From contig NZ_KQ034007.1 of the NCBI RefSeq assembly GCF_000970755.1, forward strand, positions 421,291 to 458,662: a stretch of DNA of 37,372 nucleotides, read 5' to 3'. A program made the position numbers and the translations under genes. The notes under the pieces are model-generated. The model was not told the origin of the DNA, did no database searches, and saw nothing but the letters and a program-made list of their open reading frames with translations. The DNA is from Lactobacillus kimbladii. GTDB taxonomy: Bacteria > Bacillota > Bacilli > Lactobacillales > Lactobacillaceae. Positions 6,148 through 14,767 of the stretch are shown one piece after another. Each line of letters begins with the position of its first letter. Within the stretch, counting starts at the first letter, position 1.

Positions 6148-8208
6148 ATGACACGTATCAAGTCTTTTCTGCAATGGTTAACCCAAACCAAACTAGGCTT
6201 TTTTACTATTATTTTAGTGACTTTCTGGTTGAAGACATATGTAATTTATTTAACAAAATTTAATCTGGGTGCCGAGGGTGCAATGCAGAATTTTCTGTTA
6301 TTTTTGAATCCTTTGCCTTCAGGATTGCTTTTGCTAGGAATTGGTCTTTTTTTTAAGGGCAGAAAATCATATTGGATCATGATTGCAATTGATTTTGTGC
6401 TCAGCTTGTGGTTATTTGCCAACATTCTTTATTATCGCGAGTTTTCAAATTTTTTGTCTTTGTCTATTATTAAAACTTCTGGGTCAACTGCTGATAATTT
6501 AGGTAAAAGTATTGTAGGAATAACTCGAGTAACAGATTTTTTAGCCTTTGTTGATATAGCGCTAATCATCTTTTTAATGGTTAGTAAAGTCGTTAAATAT
6601 GATTTACGCCCATTAAAGTTAAAATTTAATCTTTTGCTTGAAGGTATTGCTGTTCTTCTCATTGGAGTTAATTTGTTGATGGCTCAAAAAGATCGCTCAG
6701 GTTTGTTAACCAGAACTTTTGACAACAGCTATATTGTCAAATATTTGGGTATTAATGAATATGCAGTATATGACGCCTTTAAAACAGCTCAAACAAGCGA
6801 ACAAATGGCAAAGGCTAACGTTTCTGACTTGCAATCGGTTAAAAAGTACTTAAAGGTTAATTACGTTAAACCTAATAGTGCTTATACGGGTGTTGCCAAG
6901 GGCAAAAATGTGCTGGTCATACATCTTGAAAGCTTTCAGCAATTTTTAATAGGGTACAAGTGGAAAGGCAAAGAGGTCACTCCTAATTTAAACAAACTGT
7001 ATCACGCTAAAAATACGCTTAGTTTTGCTAACTTTTATAATCAAGTAGGTCAGGGCAAAACTTCAGATGCCGAGATGATGCTAGAAAATTCTCTTTTCGG
7101 TCTGCAATCAGGTTCAGCAATGTCTAGTTATGGTACTTCAAATACGTTTGAGAGCGCCCCAGCAATATTAAATCAGCAAGGCGGGTATACAACTGCCGTT
7201 ATGCATGGTGGTGCTGGCTCTTTTTGGAACCGCAACAATGCCTACAAGCAATTTGGTTATGACTATTTTATGCCACTGTCATATTATGAAAATAAGCCCA
7301 AATATTATATTGGATACGGCTTAAAAGACAAGATTTTTTTCTCGCAATCAATTAAGTATATTGAACGTTTGCCGCAACCTTTTTATCTTAAATTAATTAC
7401 TGTAACCAATCACTATCCCTATGACTTAGATAAGAAAAATCAATCAATTGCTAAAACTGACACTGGTGATGAAACGGTCGATGGTTATGTCCAAACGGCT
7501 CATTATTTAGATCAGGCTGTTGGTCAATTAATGCGGTGGATGAAAAAAACTGGTTTAGGTAAAAATACACTACTTGTTTTTTATGGTGATCATTATGGTA
7601 TTTCTGGCAATCACCATAAGGCCAGTGCGGAGCTACTTAATCAGGATGAGTTTACTAATTTTGATAATCTGAAATTCCAACGGGTTCCGCTAATGTTCCA
7701 TATGAAAGGCCTAAGAGGTGGTATCAAAAAAACCTACGGAGGCGAAATTGACGTTTTGCCGACATTGTTAAATTTGCTTGGAATTAGAAACAAGGGCACT
7801 ATACAATTCGGTCATGATTTGTTAAGTAAAAAGGCACCACAAATTGTGGCACAACGTAATGGTGACTTTATAACACCGTTATATGCTAAAGTAGGCAGTA
7901 CCTATTACGATACTAAAACTGGCGAGGAAATAATTCAGCCAGACAAAAAGTTAAAAACTGAGTTAGTAGCAATTTCAAACAAGGTTACCACACAGCTTTC
8001 CTTATCTGATCGCGTTATAGCGGGTAATCTCCTACGTTTTTATCATCCAAAGTGGTTTAAAAAGGTTAAGCCGCAAGATTATGATTATAATGAGCAAAAA
8101 GCTTTAAAGAAATTATATGCAAAAAATAAAACTTCTTTATGGTATAAAAATCATCAAAAATCAACGCAAAATAAATTTAAAACTGATGCACCTGAACTAG
8201 AAAAATAA
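6148..8208 (+). CDS. ltaS: Lipoteichoic acid synthase (LtaS-type sulfatase-fold transferase)
   Basis: A 686-residue protein with five N-terminal membrane segments (residues about 10-180) and a large extracellular sulfatase-like domain. Catalytic features of LtaS are present: E261 in HLESFQ, nucleophile T305 in GQGKTSDAE, and D481/H482 in YGDHYG, which match the Mn-binding and active-site residues of staphylococcal LtaS. The family transfers glycerol-phosphate from phosphatidylglycerol to the growing chain on a glycolipid anchor outside the membrane. AGAGGAG precedes the ATG. It lies 73 nt after the flippase-like gene with no clear terminator between, so it probably belongs to the same operon. 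A paralogue with a primase role is the main alternative. Confidence 0.9.
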   Translation: MTRIKSFLQWLTQTKLGFFTIILVTFWLKTYVIYLTKFNLGAEGAMQNFLLFLNPLPSGLLLLGIGLFFKGRKSYWIMIAIDFVLSLWLFANILYYREFSNFLSLSIIKTSGSTADNLGKSIVGITRVTDFLAFVDIALIIFLMVSKVVKYDLRPLKLKFNLLLEGIAVLLIGVNLLMAQKDRSGLLTRTFDNSYIVKYLGINEYAVYDAFKTAQTSEQMAKANVSDLQSVKKYLKVNYVKPNSAYTGVAKGKNVLVIHLESFQQFLIGYKWKGKEVTPNLNKLYHAKNTLSFANFYNQVGQGKTSDAEMMLENSLFGLQSGSAMSSYGTSNTFESAPAILNQQGGYTTAVMHGGAGSFWNRNNAYKQFGYDYFMPLSYYENKPKYYIGYGLKDKIFFSQSIKYIERLPQPFYLKLITVTNHYPYDLDKKNQSIAKTDTGDETVDGYVQTAHYLDQAVGQLMRWMKKTGLGKNTLLVFYGDHYGISGNHHKASAELLNQDEFTNFDNLKFQRVPLMFHMKGLRGGIKKTYGGEIDVLPTLLNLLGIRNKGTIQFGHDLLSKKAPQIVAQRNGDFITPLYAKVGSTYYDTKTGEEIIQPDKKLKTELVAISNKVTTQLSLSDRVIAGNLLRFYHPKWFKKVKPQDYDYNEQKALKKLYAKNKTSLWYKNHQKSTQNKFKTDAPELEK

Positions 8209-8211
8209 AAC

Positions 8212-8240
8212 TCGAAATTAAATCTATTTTGTGCTAAAAT
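8212..8240 (+). promoter_or_regulatory. Probable promoter of secG
   Basis: TCGAAA at 8212-8217, a 17-nt spacer, and an extended -10 TGCTAAAAT ending at 8240. It lies just after the ltaS stop and 37 nt before the secG start. Confidence 0.5.
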
Positions 8241-8276
8241 TTACCAGTAACGTATCTGTATATTGGAGGCAGCGCA

Positions 8277-8510
8277 TTGTACAATTTATTTATGACGCTA
8301 CTAATTATTGTTTCAATCTTAATCGTTATTGCGACAATGATGCAGCCGCAAAAACAGCAAGATGCATTGAATGCACTCTCTGGCGGTGCAGTTTTTAGTG
8401 GTCAAACGAAGAAACGTGGTTTTGAAGCATTTATGGAAAAAGTAACATCTGTTTTACTGGTGCTCTTTTTCGCTTTTGCTATTGTATTAGCTTATTTGTC
8501 TTCAAAATAA
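8277..8510 (+). CDS. secG: SecG, preprotein translocase subunit
   Basis: A 77-residue protein with two membrane segments (about 1-20 and 56-75) joined by a polar Gly/Ala-rich loop containing QDALNALSGGAVFSGQTKKRG, the usual SecG pattern and length. It is part of the SecYEG channel in the cytoplasmic membrane and helps SecA-driven export. The start is TTG at 8277, supported by GGAGG at 8265-8269 with 7-nt spacing. The first in-frame ATG (8292) would remove most of the first membrane segment. It is followed by a terminator and then rnr-smpB, an arrangement common in Firmicutes. Confidence 0.93.
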   Translation: MYNLFMTLLIIVSILIVIATMMQPQKQQDALNALSGGAVFSGQTKKRGFEAFMEKVTSVLLVLFFAFAIVLAYLSSK

Positions 8511-8517
8511 CTAATGG

Positions 8518-8552
8518 TTCCTCCCGATCAAGTGATGGGAGGACTTTTTTTA
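8518..8552 (+). terminator. Terminator between secG and rnr
   Basis: Stem TCCTCCC against GGGAGGA, continued inside by ATCA/TGAT, followed by a T run. Only 30 nt separate it from rnr, so some read-through into rnr is likely. Confidence 0.85.
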
Positions 8553-8582
8553 TCTTTTTACTAACGAAATGGAGTTAAGTGC

Positions 8583-10907
8583 ATGGCACAAAACGAGAAT
8601 ATCTTAGCCAATGTTTTAGAGATTTTTCGTCACAATCCTAAAAAACAATATCAAGTTGAACAAATTGACCGTATGTTGCGCCGAGACAGACTTGGCAGTT
8701 TTTCAGATATGGTCAAAGCATTATCCTATTTGGAACAGGAAAAGAAAATAATCACTGATGGCAATGGTCGATACCAATTAGCTGAAGAAAATACCGAAGT
8801 TGAAGGCACTTTTAAGGCAAACAGCAAGGGTTTTGGTTTCGTCAAACTCGAAGACGAAGATGCTGATGATATTTTTATTGCTCGCGATTATACAGCATAT
8901 GCCGTAGACGGTGATCGTGTTAAAGTCAAAATAACTGCTGGTGGTAATCCTTGGAATGGCAAAGGGCCTGAAGGACAAGTAGAAGAAATTCTCGAACGCG
9001 GTACAAAAACGCTTGTCGGTGAATTTCATTCAATGACTGATGCTCAAATAAAAACCAGTCATTTTATTGGTTATGTTCTCAGCTCAAATAAAAAACTGGC
9101 AAACTATCGCGTTTACATTAGTCAGGACAGTTTGCGTCCACAAAAACAAGATATTGTCAAAGTATCGCTTGCTAACTATCCCGACAAAGATAATCCAGAT
9201 TCGATGACTGGTGTTGTTACCAATATTATTGGTAACAAAAATTTACCAGGCGTCGATATTATGGCCATTGTTTCTGAGCATGATGTTCGTACAGAATGGT
9301 CTGAAGATGCTCTTGAGCAGTCTAATGCAATTCCTGATCACGTGACTGAGGCAGAAATGGCGGATCGTGAGGACATTAGGGACCAGCCCGCAGTTACCAT
9401 TGATGGGGATGATTCTAAAGACTTCGATGATGCCGTGGTTTTATGGAAACTTCCTAACGGTAACTATCATTTAGGGGTTCATATTGCTGACGTTGCGCAT
9501 TATGTGACTGAAAATTCTCCTTTGGATAAAGAAGCTTTTACTAGGGGTAACAGTACCTATTTAGTCGACCGGGTAATTCCCATGTTGCCTTTTAGATTAT
9601 CTAATGGCATCTGTTCTTTAAATGAGGGGCAAGATCGTCTTGTTTTGTCTTGCGAAATGGAAATTTCTCCGGAAGGAAAAAGAGTTAATTATCGTATTCA
9701 TCCCTCTGTTATGCGATCACACGGCAGAATGACTTATAACAATGTCAACAAGGTTCTGGATCCAGAAAATCATGAGGACCTTGAGGACAAATACGTTAAG
9801 TTGGCACCAATGCTGCAAGATATGGCTGAACTGCATAATGTGTTATACCAGCAAAGGCATCGTCGTGGAGCAATAGATTTTGAAGAACCAGAAGCAAAAA
9901 TTATTGTCGACGACCAAGGTAAACCCACAGATATTGTGTTACACGATCGTGGAATAGCCGAAAAAATGATTGAATCATTCATGTTAATGGCAAATGAAAC
10001 TGTAGCTGAAGACTTTTATCGCAAGCATGTTCCGTTTCTGTATCGTGTACACGAAACCCCAGATGGTGAGCGCATTAAAGGTTTCTTTGAATTTTGCAGC
10101 GCTTTTGGATTGCACATTACTGCTGACCCTAATCACGTTAAGCCAATTGACTTGCAAAAAGTCGTGGCTAAAACAACAGATACGCCTGAAGAAGCAGTAG
10201 TCCAGATGATGATGCTTCGCAGTTTGAAGCAGGCACATTATTCTGAAGAACCACTGGGACACTTTGGCCTAGCGGCTAAGTTTTATACTCATTTTACTTC
10301 ACCAATTAGACGGTATTCTGATTTAATGGTGCATAGAATGATTCACGCCTATAGTGAAAAGGGTATTAACCAAAAAGTACAGGATCATTTTGCCAGCTAT
10401 CTACCTGAAGTTGCAGATCAAACTTCAACACAAGAACGTGTATCTGTCGATACTGAAAGAGAAGTAAATGATCTCAAAATGACTGAATTTATGGCTGATA
10501 AAGTTGGCGAACACTTTGATGCTGTTGTTTCATCGGTAACTAGTTTTGGCATGTTTATCCAATTACCTAATACCGTTGAGGGCTTAATTCATATTTCAAA
10601 TTTGACTGATGATTTTTATAGTTACAATGAAAAAAGCATGACTCTGACTGGACGCGGTACTCATAAACAATTTCATGTTGGGATGCCTCTTAAAGTAACC
10701 CTTACGAATGCAAACGTTGAACAGCATCAGCTTGACTTTGAAATTTATGATCCTAATGCACCTAAGAGGTCACATAATAATCGTGGTACTAAAAACGAAA
10801 GACGTGGCAATCGCGGATTTCGCAACGATCACGCACATAAGGGACATTATCGCAACAATTTTCAAAAAAATGGTAATCATCCACATTTAAGTAGATACAA
10901 ACATTAG
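8583..10907 (+). CDS. rnr: Ribonuclease R
   Basis: A 774-residue 3'-5' exoribonuclease. In order it has an N-terminal winged-helix region (1-70), cold-shock/OB domains (about 70-225), the RNB catalytic domain and a C-terminal S1 domain (about 640-720). The RNB metal-binding aspartates are visible at D274 and the cluster D280, D282, D283 (IDGDDSKDFDDAV). The last 45 residues form a basic, Asn/Arg/His-rich tail, as in other RNase R proteins that bind structured RNA. It degrades structured and damaged RNA and, with SmpB-tmRNA encoded partly next door, non-stop mRNA. ATG follows GGAG at 8571-8574. The smpB start is 9 nt after the stop. Confidence 0.96.
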   Translation: MAQNENILANVLEIFRHNPKKQYQVEQIDRMLRRDRLGSFSDMVKALSYLEQEKKIITDGNGRYQLAEENTEVEGTFKANSKGFGFVKLEDEDADDIFIARDYTAYAVDGDRVKVKITAGGNPWNGKGPEGQVEEILERGTKTLVGEFHSMTDAQIKTSHFIGYVLSSNKKLANYRVYISQDSLRPQKQDIVKVSLANYPDKDNPDSMTGVVTNIIGNKNLPGVDIMAIVSEHDVRTEWSEDALEQSNAIPDHVTEAEMADREDIRDQPAVTIDGDDSKDFDDAVVLWKLPNGNYHLGVHIADVAHYVTENSPLDKEAFTRGNSTYLVDRVIPMLPFRLSNGICSLNEGQDRLVLSCEMEISPEGKRVNYRIHPSVMRSHGRMTYNNVNKVLDPENHEDLEDKYVKLAPMLQDMAELHNVLYQQRHRRGAIDFEEPEAKIIVDDQGKPTDIVLHDRGIAEKMIESFMLMANETVAEDFYRKHVPFLYRVHETPDGERIKGFFEFCSAFGLHITADPNHVKPIDLQKVVAKTTDTPEEAVVQMMMLRSLKQAHYSEEPLGHFGLAAKFYTHFTSPIRRYSDLMVHRMIHAYSEKGINQKVQDHFASYLPEVADQTSTQERVSVDTEREVNDLKMTEFMADKVGEHFDAVVSSVTSFGMFIQLPNTVEGLIHISNLTDDFYSYNEKSMTLTGRGTHKQFHVGMPLKVTLTNANVEQHQLDFEIYDPNAPKRSHNNRGTKNERRGNRGFRNDHAHKGHYRNNFQKNGNHPHLSRYKH

Positions 10908-10916
10908 GTTAGAAAA

Positions 10917-11375
10917 TTGAAAAAAGAAAAAAATGAAAATTTAATTGCTCAAAATAAAAAAGCACATCATGATTATTTCATTAAAGAAACATATGAAGCA
11001 GGCATTGCTTTAACGGGCACGGAAATAAAATCAGTGAGGGCACGGCGTATTAATCTACGCGATGGCTATGTACAAATTATTAACGGTTCCGCTTTTCTTG
11101 AGAATGTCCACATCAGCGAATATAAACAAGGCAATAGGTATAACCATGAACCACTTCGCTCAAGAAGGTTGCTTTTACATAAAAAGGAACTGGCACGACT
11201 TGCTAAGGATCAGTCTGCACGCGGAATTGCCATTATTCCTTTGAAGGTCTATCTTAAACATGGTTTTGCCAAAGTTCTTATTGGTGTTGGTCAAGGAAAG
11301 AAAAAATATGATAAGCGTGAGACAATTAAGAAGCGGGATCAAGAACGAGAAATACGCAGACAATATAAAATATAA
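10917..11375 (+). CDS. smpB: SsrA-binding protein SmpB
   Basis: A 152-residue protein with the standard SmpB blocks: [50 protein letters not shown] and [20 protein letters not shown], with a basic C-terminal tail that folds in the ribosomal A site. It binds tmRNA and brings it to stalled ribosomes. The start is TTG at 10917. A later ATG would cut into the conserved N-terminus only slightly, but TTG gives the usual length. The Shine-Dalgarno is weak and translation is probably coupled to rnr. No tmRNA gene is recognisable in the window. Confidence 0.95.
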   Translation: MKKEKNENLIAQNKKAHHDYFIKETYEAGIALTGTEIKSVRARRINLRDGYVQIINGSAFLENVHISEYKQGNRYNHEPLRSRRLLLHKKELARLAKDQSARGIAIIPLKVYLKHGFAKVLIGVGQGKKKYDKRETIKKRDQEREIRRQYKI

Positions 11376-11379
11376 AAAG

Positions 11380-11414
11380 ACGGTTTAATTTGTTTTATAG
11401 TTAAACTGTTTTTT
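11380..11414 (+). terminator. Terminator after smpB
   Basis: Stem ACGGTTTAA against TTAAACTGT (one G-T pair) followed by a run of six Ts, 5 nt after the smpB stop. Confidence 0.8.
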
Positions 11415-11823
11415 AATTTTACGTTTGTTTAAAACTGAACAAATTATTAATATCTATTTTAAAAGCATCTGTATATAATTTAATAATCTTGATTTATCAC
11501 AGAAAATACTAAAAATACCTTTGTGATTTATACACAAAGTTGCAAATAAATTAACCTTTTTTATATAAATTTTTTTGTTATCTTTGCCAAATACCTTTGC
11601 AATATTGCGTATAATTTATTAATATTATTAATGTGTATATGACTGATTTTATTAGATAGTAATGCTTCAATTTGTAACTTTAGTAGAAGTGTAAACAAGT
11701 GAGTATTAAAAAGATAGAGTATTTTTGATTATTTCTACCTGTATTGAAATTCTAGAGAAATTTGTTTTAAAAAAGTAGAGTTGTTTCATTATGCTCTCTT
11801 TATATGTAAGGATTTGAATCAGA
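11415..11823. other. Very AT-rich gene-free region upstream of the nitroreductase
   Basis: These 409 bases hold no credible ORF. There are TATAAT boxes at 11474-11479 and 11610-11615 without well-spaced -35 boxes (TTGCCA at 11584-11589 is 20 nt away). An inverted repeat CTTTGTG/CACAAAG spans 11519-11539, and its TGTGAT can alternatively pair with ATCACA at 11496-11501. The nitroreductase Shine-Dalgarno is only AAGGA near 11808. Confidence 0.5.
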
Positions 11824-12480
11824 ATGGAATTTAATAAAGTTTATAACCATGAACGAGTAACTCGCAAGTTTACTAGTAGAAAAGTTAACGAAAAATTACT
11901 TGCTAAAATTATTCAAAGGGCACAGTTATCTCCGTCATTACTTAACTCACAACCTTGGAAGGTCTATATGTTAACTGGTGATGCACTCTCTGGTCTAAAA
12001 AAAGAAGTGAAAACTCAAATTGATAACAATGTTGAGCCTCACGAAGATTTTGTCAAAATGTTGTCACTCAATTGGGATTCATATCCTAGTCAAAATATGG
12101 CTGCTGTTGGGGCTTCCCAGCCTTATTTTTTTAATAACAAAATGGAACTATTCTCGGAATCAAATAACAATATGTTCAATGCTCAGGATGTCGCTTTCCT
12201 TACGATCCCAAGAACCTCTCCAGCTTGGTCAGTTTACGATTTAGGGATTTTTTCTCAAAGTATTATGTTGCTTGCGCTTAATGAAGGATTATCAATTATG
12301 CCTGCGCACTCAATGGTATCTTATCCTGAGCTGGTACGTAAGTATTGTAAAATCCCAGAGGATGAACTTGTGGGAATGGCAATTGGGTTAGGGTACCAGG
12401 ACAATGCAGCAGAAGTCAATGATCCCAAATTTTATCCTGATCGTTTACCGTTTAAAAAAATATATAAATTAATTAAATAG
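11824..12480 (+). CDS. Nitroreductase family protein (FMN-dependent NAD(P)H oxidoreductase)
   Basis: A 218-residue protein of the usual nitroreductase length. RVTRKF (residues 11-16) is the FMN-phosphate binding segment, and LSPSLLNSQPWKVY (36-49) is the conserved SxxNxQPW motif. LGIFSQSIMLLALNEGLSIMPAH (139-161) and the MAIGLGY stretch (197-203) match the late helix and C-terminal FMN loop. Family members are homodimeric cytosolic enzymes that reduce nitro compounds, quinones or flavins. The natural substrate cannot be deduced. It is apparently monocistronic. The start has only a modest AAGGA site 11 nt upstream. Confidence 0.87.
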   Translation: MEFNKVYNHERVTRKFTSRKVNEKLLAKIIQRAQLSPSLLNSQPWKVYMLTGDALSGLKKEVKTQIDNNVEPHEDFVKMLSLNWDSYPSQNMAAVGASQPYFFNNKMELFSESNNNMFNAQDVAFLTIPRTSPAWSVYDLGIFSQSIMLLALNEGLSIMPAHSMVSYPELVRKYCKIPEDELVGMAIGLGYQDNAAEVNDPKFYPDRLPFKKIYKLIK

Positions 12481-12501
12481 ATAAGTAATTTAATTAAAAT
12501 A

Positions 12502-12522
12502 AAGCGCTATTAATGATAAAAT
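12502..12522 (+). promoter_or_regulatory. Extended -10 promoter with cre-like box upstream of the CorC/HlyC-like gene
   Basis: An extended -10 TGATAAAAT ends at 12522. The 10-mer AAGCGCTATT at 12502-12511 sits in the spacer and recurs in the promoters of the PTS IIB gene (24552) and dps (30300, reversed). The -35 match is weak (TTAAAA at 12494-12499). It resembles half of the CcpA cre consensus; CcpA binding is inferred. Confidence 0.45.
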
Positions 12523-12575
12523 GTTTAATGAGGAATTTTAATTTAAACGATAAACTAATAAAGGTGATATAAATT

Positions 12576-13922
12576 TTGAGTACGGCCCAAATAGTTACTA
12601 ATTTAATAGCAACTCTAGTTATTTTTGTTTTTGCAGCTTTCTTTGTGGCTGCAGAATTTGCTTTGGTTCAAACTAGACCCAGCCAGCTTGAAGATATGCT
12701 GTCCAATAAAATTGGCAACCATCGCAAAGTTAAGCGCGCTCTGCATATGACTCATAATTTAAATGAGTACCTCTCTACTACACAGGTCGGGACTACTTTA
12801 GTTGGAGTAGTCTTGGGTTGGTTTTCAGCTGATACTTTGGCTGCGATATTTGAAAGAATGTTTAATTTGGTTGATCTTAACCATTCTGTCATTCGCTCTA
12901 TCAGCGCAATCTTAGGTGTTATTCTTTTAACTTATTTAGAAGTTGTAGTTACAGAAATCGTGCCCAAAAATATTGCAATTGACATGCCTGTAAAGATTTT
13001 GCTAAAAATTGTGACACCTTTGCAGTTATTTCATACTTTGGTTTACCCTTTCGTTTGGTTACTTAATGCCAGTTCAAATGGTTTACTGAAAATGTTAGGT
13101 TTTGAGCCAGCTGATGAAGAAAATCAAGTTTATTCGCAATCAGAAATCATCAAATTGTCACGTAAAGCTGTTCATGGTGGTTCGCTTGATAAAAACGATT
13201 TGACCTATATGAAACGTGCTTTTGAACTGAATGACAAAATAGCCAAAGACATTATGACTGATAGAACACGTCTAATAGTTATTAATTCCACTGAAACGAT
13301 TGCGCAAGCTCTTAAAATGTATTTAGATGAAGGTTCAAGCCGAATTCCAGTTGTGCGTGATAACAATAAAGATGATGTTGTTGGCTATATCTATGCTTTT
13401 GACGTTATTCAACAGAGTCAAATTGATGATAAAGTGCCAGTGACGCGTATTATCAGAACTATGATTACTGTACCTGAATCGATGCCAATTCAGGATATTC
13501 TCCAATTAATGATTAAGAAACATACGCCAATCGTCCTTGTTGTGGATGAATACGGTGGTACCAGTGGAATAGTTACAGATAAGGATATTTATGAAGAACT
13601 ATTTGGTACTGTCAAAGATGAGATTGATGATGTTTCTGATGATTATATAATTAGAGACGAGCAAGGTAATATTCATGTATCCGGCAAAACCACTTTATAT
13701 GATTTTGCCCGTTATTTTAAAAAGGATTTAAAAAGCTTCCAGGATAGTGACATTATTACAATTGGTGGCTACATGATGGAACATTATCCAGATTTGAAAA
13801 AAGGTGAAAAAGTTGAGTTAGAAGGATTTGAATTCAAACTTGACGATATAGAGCAGGGATTTATGCGCTGGTTTATAGTTAAAGCTGTAGCTAAAGAAAA
13901 AAAGGTGTCTAAAGAAGGATAG
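12576..13922 (+). CDS. CorC/HlyC-family membrane protein with DUF21, CBS pair and CorC domain
   Basis: A 448-residue protein. The DUF21/CNNM transmembrane domain (about 1-195) has four membrane segments and EVVVTEIVPKNIAI. A tandem CBS pair follows (about 215-335, with IMTDRTRLIVI and VVDEYGGTSGIVTDKDI). A C-terminal CorC_HlyC domain ends it (about 350-440). This is the standard order of the family, often labelled hemolysin-like but now linked to Mg2+ or Na+ handling (CorC/MpfA). It starts at TTG 12576 with AAGGTGAT upstream. It is apparently monocistronic, with a shared bidirectional terminator facing hpt. Confidence 0.9.
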   Translation: MSTAQIVTNLIATLVIFVFAAFFVAAEFALVQTRPSQLEDMLSNKIGNHRKVKRALHMTHNLNEYLSTTQVGTTLVGVVLGWFSADTLAAIFERMFNLVDLNHSVIRSISAILGVILLTYLEVVVTEIVPKNIAIDMPVKILLKIVTPLQLFHTLVYPFVWLLNASSNGLLKMLGFEPADEENQVYSQSEIIKLSRKAVHGGSLDKNDLTYMKRAFELNDKIAKDIMTDRTRLIVINSTETIAQALKMYLDEGSSRIPVVRDNNKDDVVGYIYAFDVIQQSQIDDKVPVTRIIRTMITVPESMPIQDILQLMIKKHTPIVLVVDEYGGTSGIVTDKDIYEELFGTVKDEIDDVSDDYIIRDEQGNIHVSGKTTLYDFARYFKKDLKSFQDSDIITIGGYMMEHYPDLKKGEKVELEGFEFKLDDIEQGFMRWFIVKAVAKEKKVSKEG

Positions 13923-13929
13923 ACATTTG

Positions 13930-13960
13930 AAAAGGAGTTGTCTCTTAGACAACTCCTTTT
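13930..13960. terminator. Bidirectional terminator between the CorC-like gene and hpt
   Basis: A 14-bp perfect stem (AAAAGGAGTTGTCT against AGACAACTCCTTTT) with a 3-nt loop and T runs in both directions. It serves the convergent genes and touches the last base of the hpt stop codon. Confidence 0.9.
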
Positions 13961-14529
13961 TATTTATTATTAACTAATTTAATAATTTCGGGTTTTAATA
14001 CACCAATATAACGCAGGTTACGATAATAATTCATGAAATCAAGTCCGTAGCCTACTACAAACTCGTTACCAACCTTTGAACCATAATACTCAACATCAAC
14101 ATCGACTTTACGATTTGCTTCTTTATTAAGTAAAACGCAGCATTTAACGCTTTTGGCGCCACGTTTTTTAAGCAATTCTTTCATAAAATCTAGAGTTAAT
14201 CCAGTATCAACAATATCTTCAACAATTAAAACATCACGATCTTTAACATCGGTTGCTAAATCAGAAATGAGCTTAACTTTGCCTGAAGATTCCATTTCGT
14301 TGCCATAGCTCGAAACGTCCAGAAAATCAATTTCAGCTTTAATATCCATTTCTCTTACTAAATCGGTTAAGAAGAAGATGGCACCTTTAAGTGCCCCAAC
14401 GATTAAAGGCTTTTTACCAGCATAATCGGTGGTAAGTTGCTTTCCCAATTTGACACACATCTGATGAATGTCATCTTCGCTAAACAATTTATGATCAATA
14501 ATATTATTAATATTGTCGTTTTTTGGCAT
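13960..14529 (-). CDS. hpt: Hypoxanthine phosphoribosyltransferase
   Basis: A 189-residue type I phosphoribosyltransferase with the PRPP-binding motif VLIVEDIVDTGLT, its two acidic residues at E104 and D105 and D108 following. The N-terminal hood region and LKGAIFFLTDLVR (48-59) fit HPRT. It converts hypoxanthine or guanine plus PRPP to IMP or GMP in purine salvage. The minus-strand start is preceded by a GAAGGG ribosome site, and TATAAT boxes occur upstream at 14553-14558 and 14575-14580 (reverse strand). Length and motifs are ordinary. Xanthine PRT is a less likely alternative. Confidence 0.94.
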   Translation of the reverse strand: MPKNDNINNIIDHKLFSEDDIHQMCVKLGKQLTTDYAGKKPLIVGALKGAIFFLTDLVREMDIKAEIDFLDVSSYGNEMESSGKVKLISDLATDVKDRDVLIVEDIVDTGLTLDFMKELLKKRGAKSVKCCVLLNKEANRKVDVDVEYYGSKVGNEFVVGYGLDFMNYYRNLRYIGVLKPEIIKLVNNK

Positions 14530-14767
14530 TTATCTACCCTTCATTTAAAACAATTATAATTCCTAATATTTTCGATTATATCATTTTTTGAGCAAAAAAA
14601 CAGATTATTTTGGACTATTTTAAGTATTTAGAGTGTAAATTACGTACAAAAAGTATATATATTACCAAAAGCAGTAAGATTATTTACGAACTTGCTTATT
14701 TTTTAAACTTGTAATGCCAGTTTTTGGTAAAATTAAAGAATAAGATATTTAAGTGAAAGGTAAAAAA

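Noticed and set aside
11376-11823. tmRNA (ssrA) next to smpB
   Set aside because: No tRNA-like 3' end with a T-arm or tag-like reading frame is visible.
14753-14767. GTG start for the M42 peptidase
   Set aside because: This GTG begins the ribosome binding site of ATG 14768.
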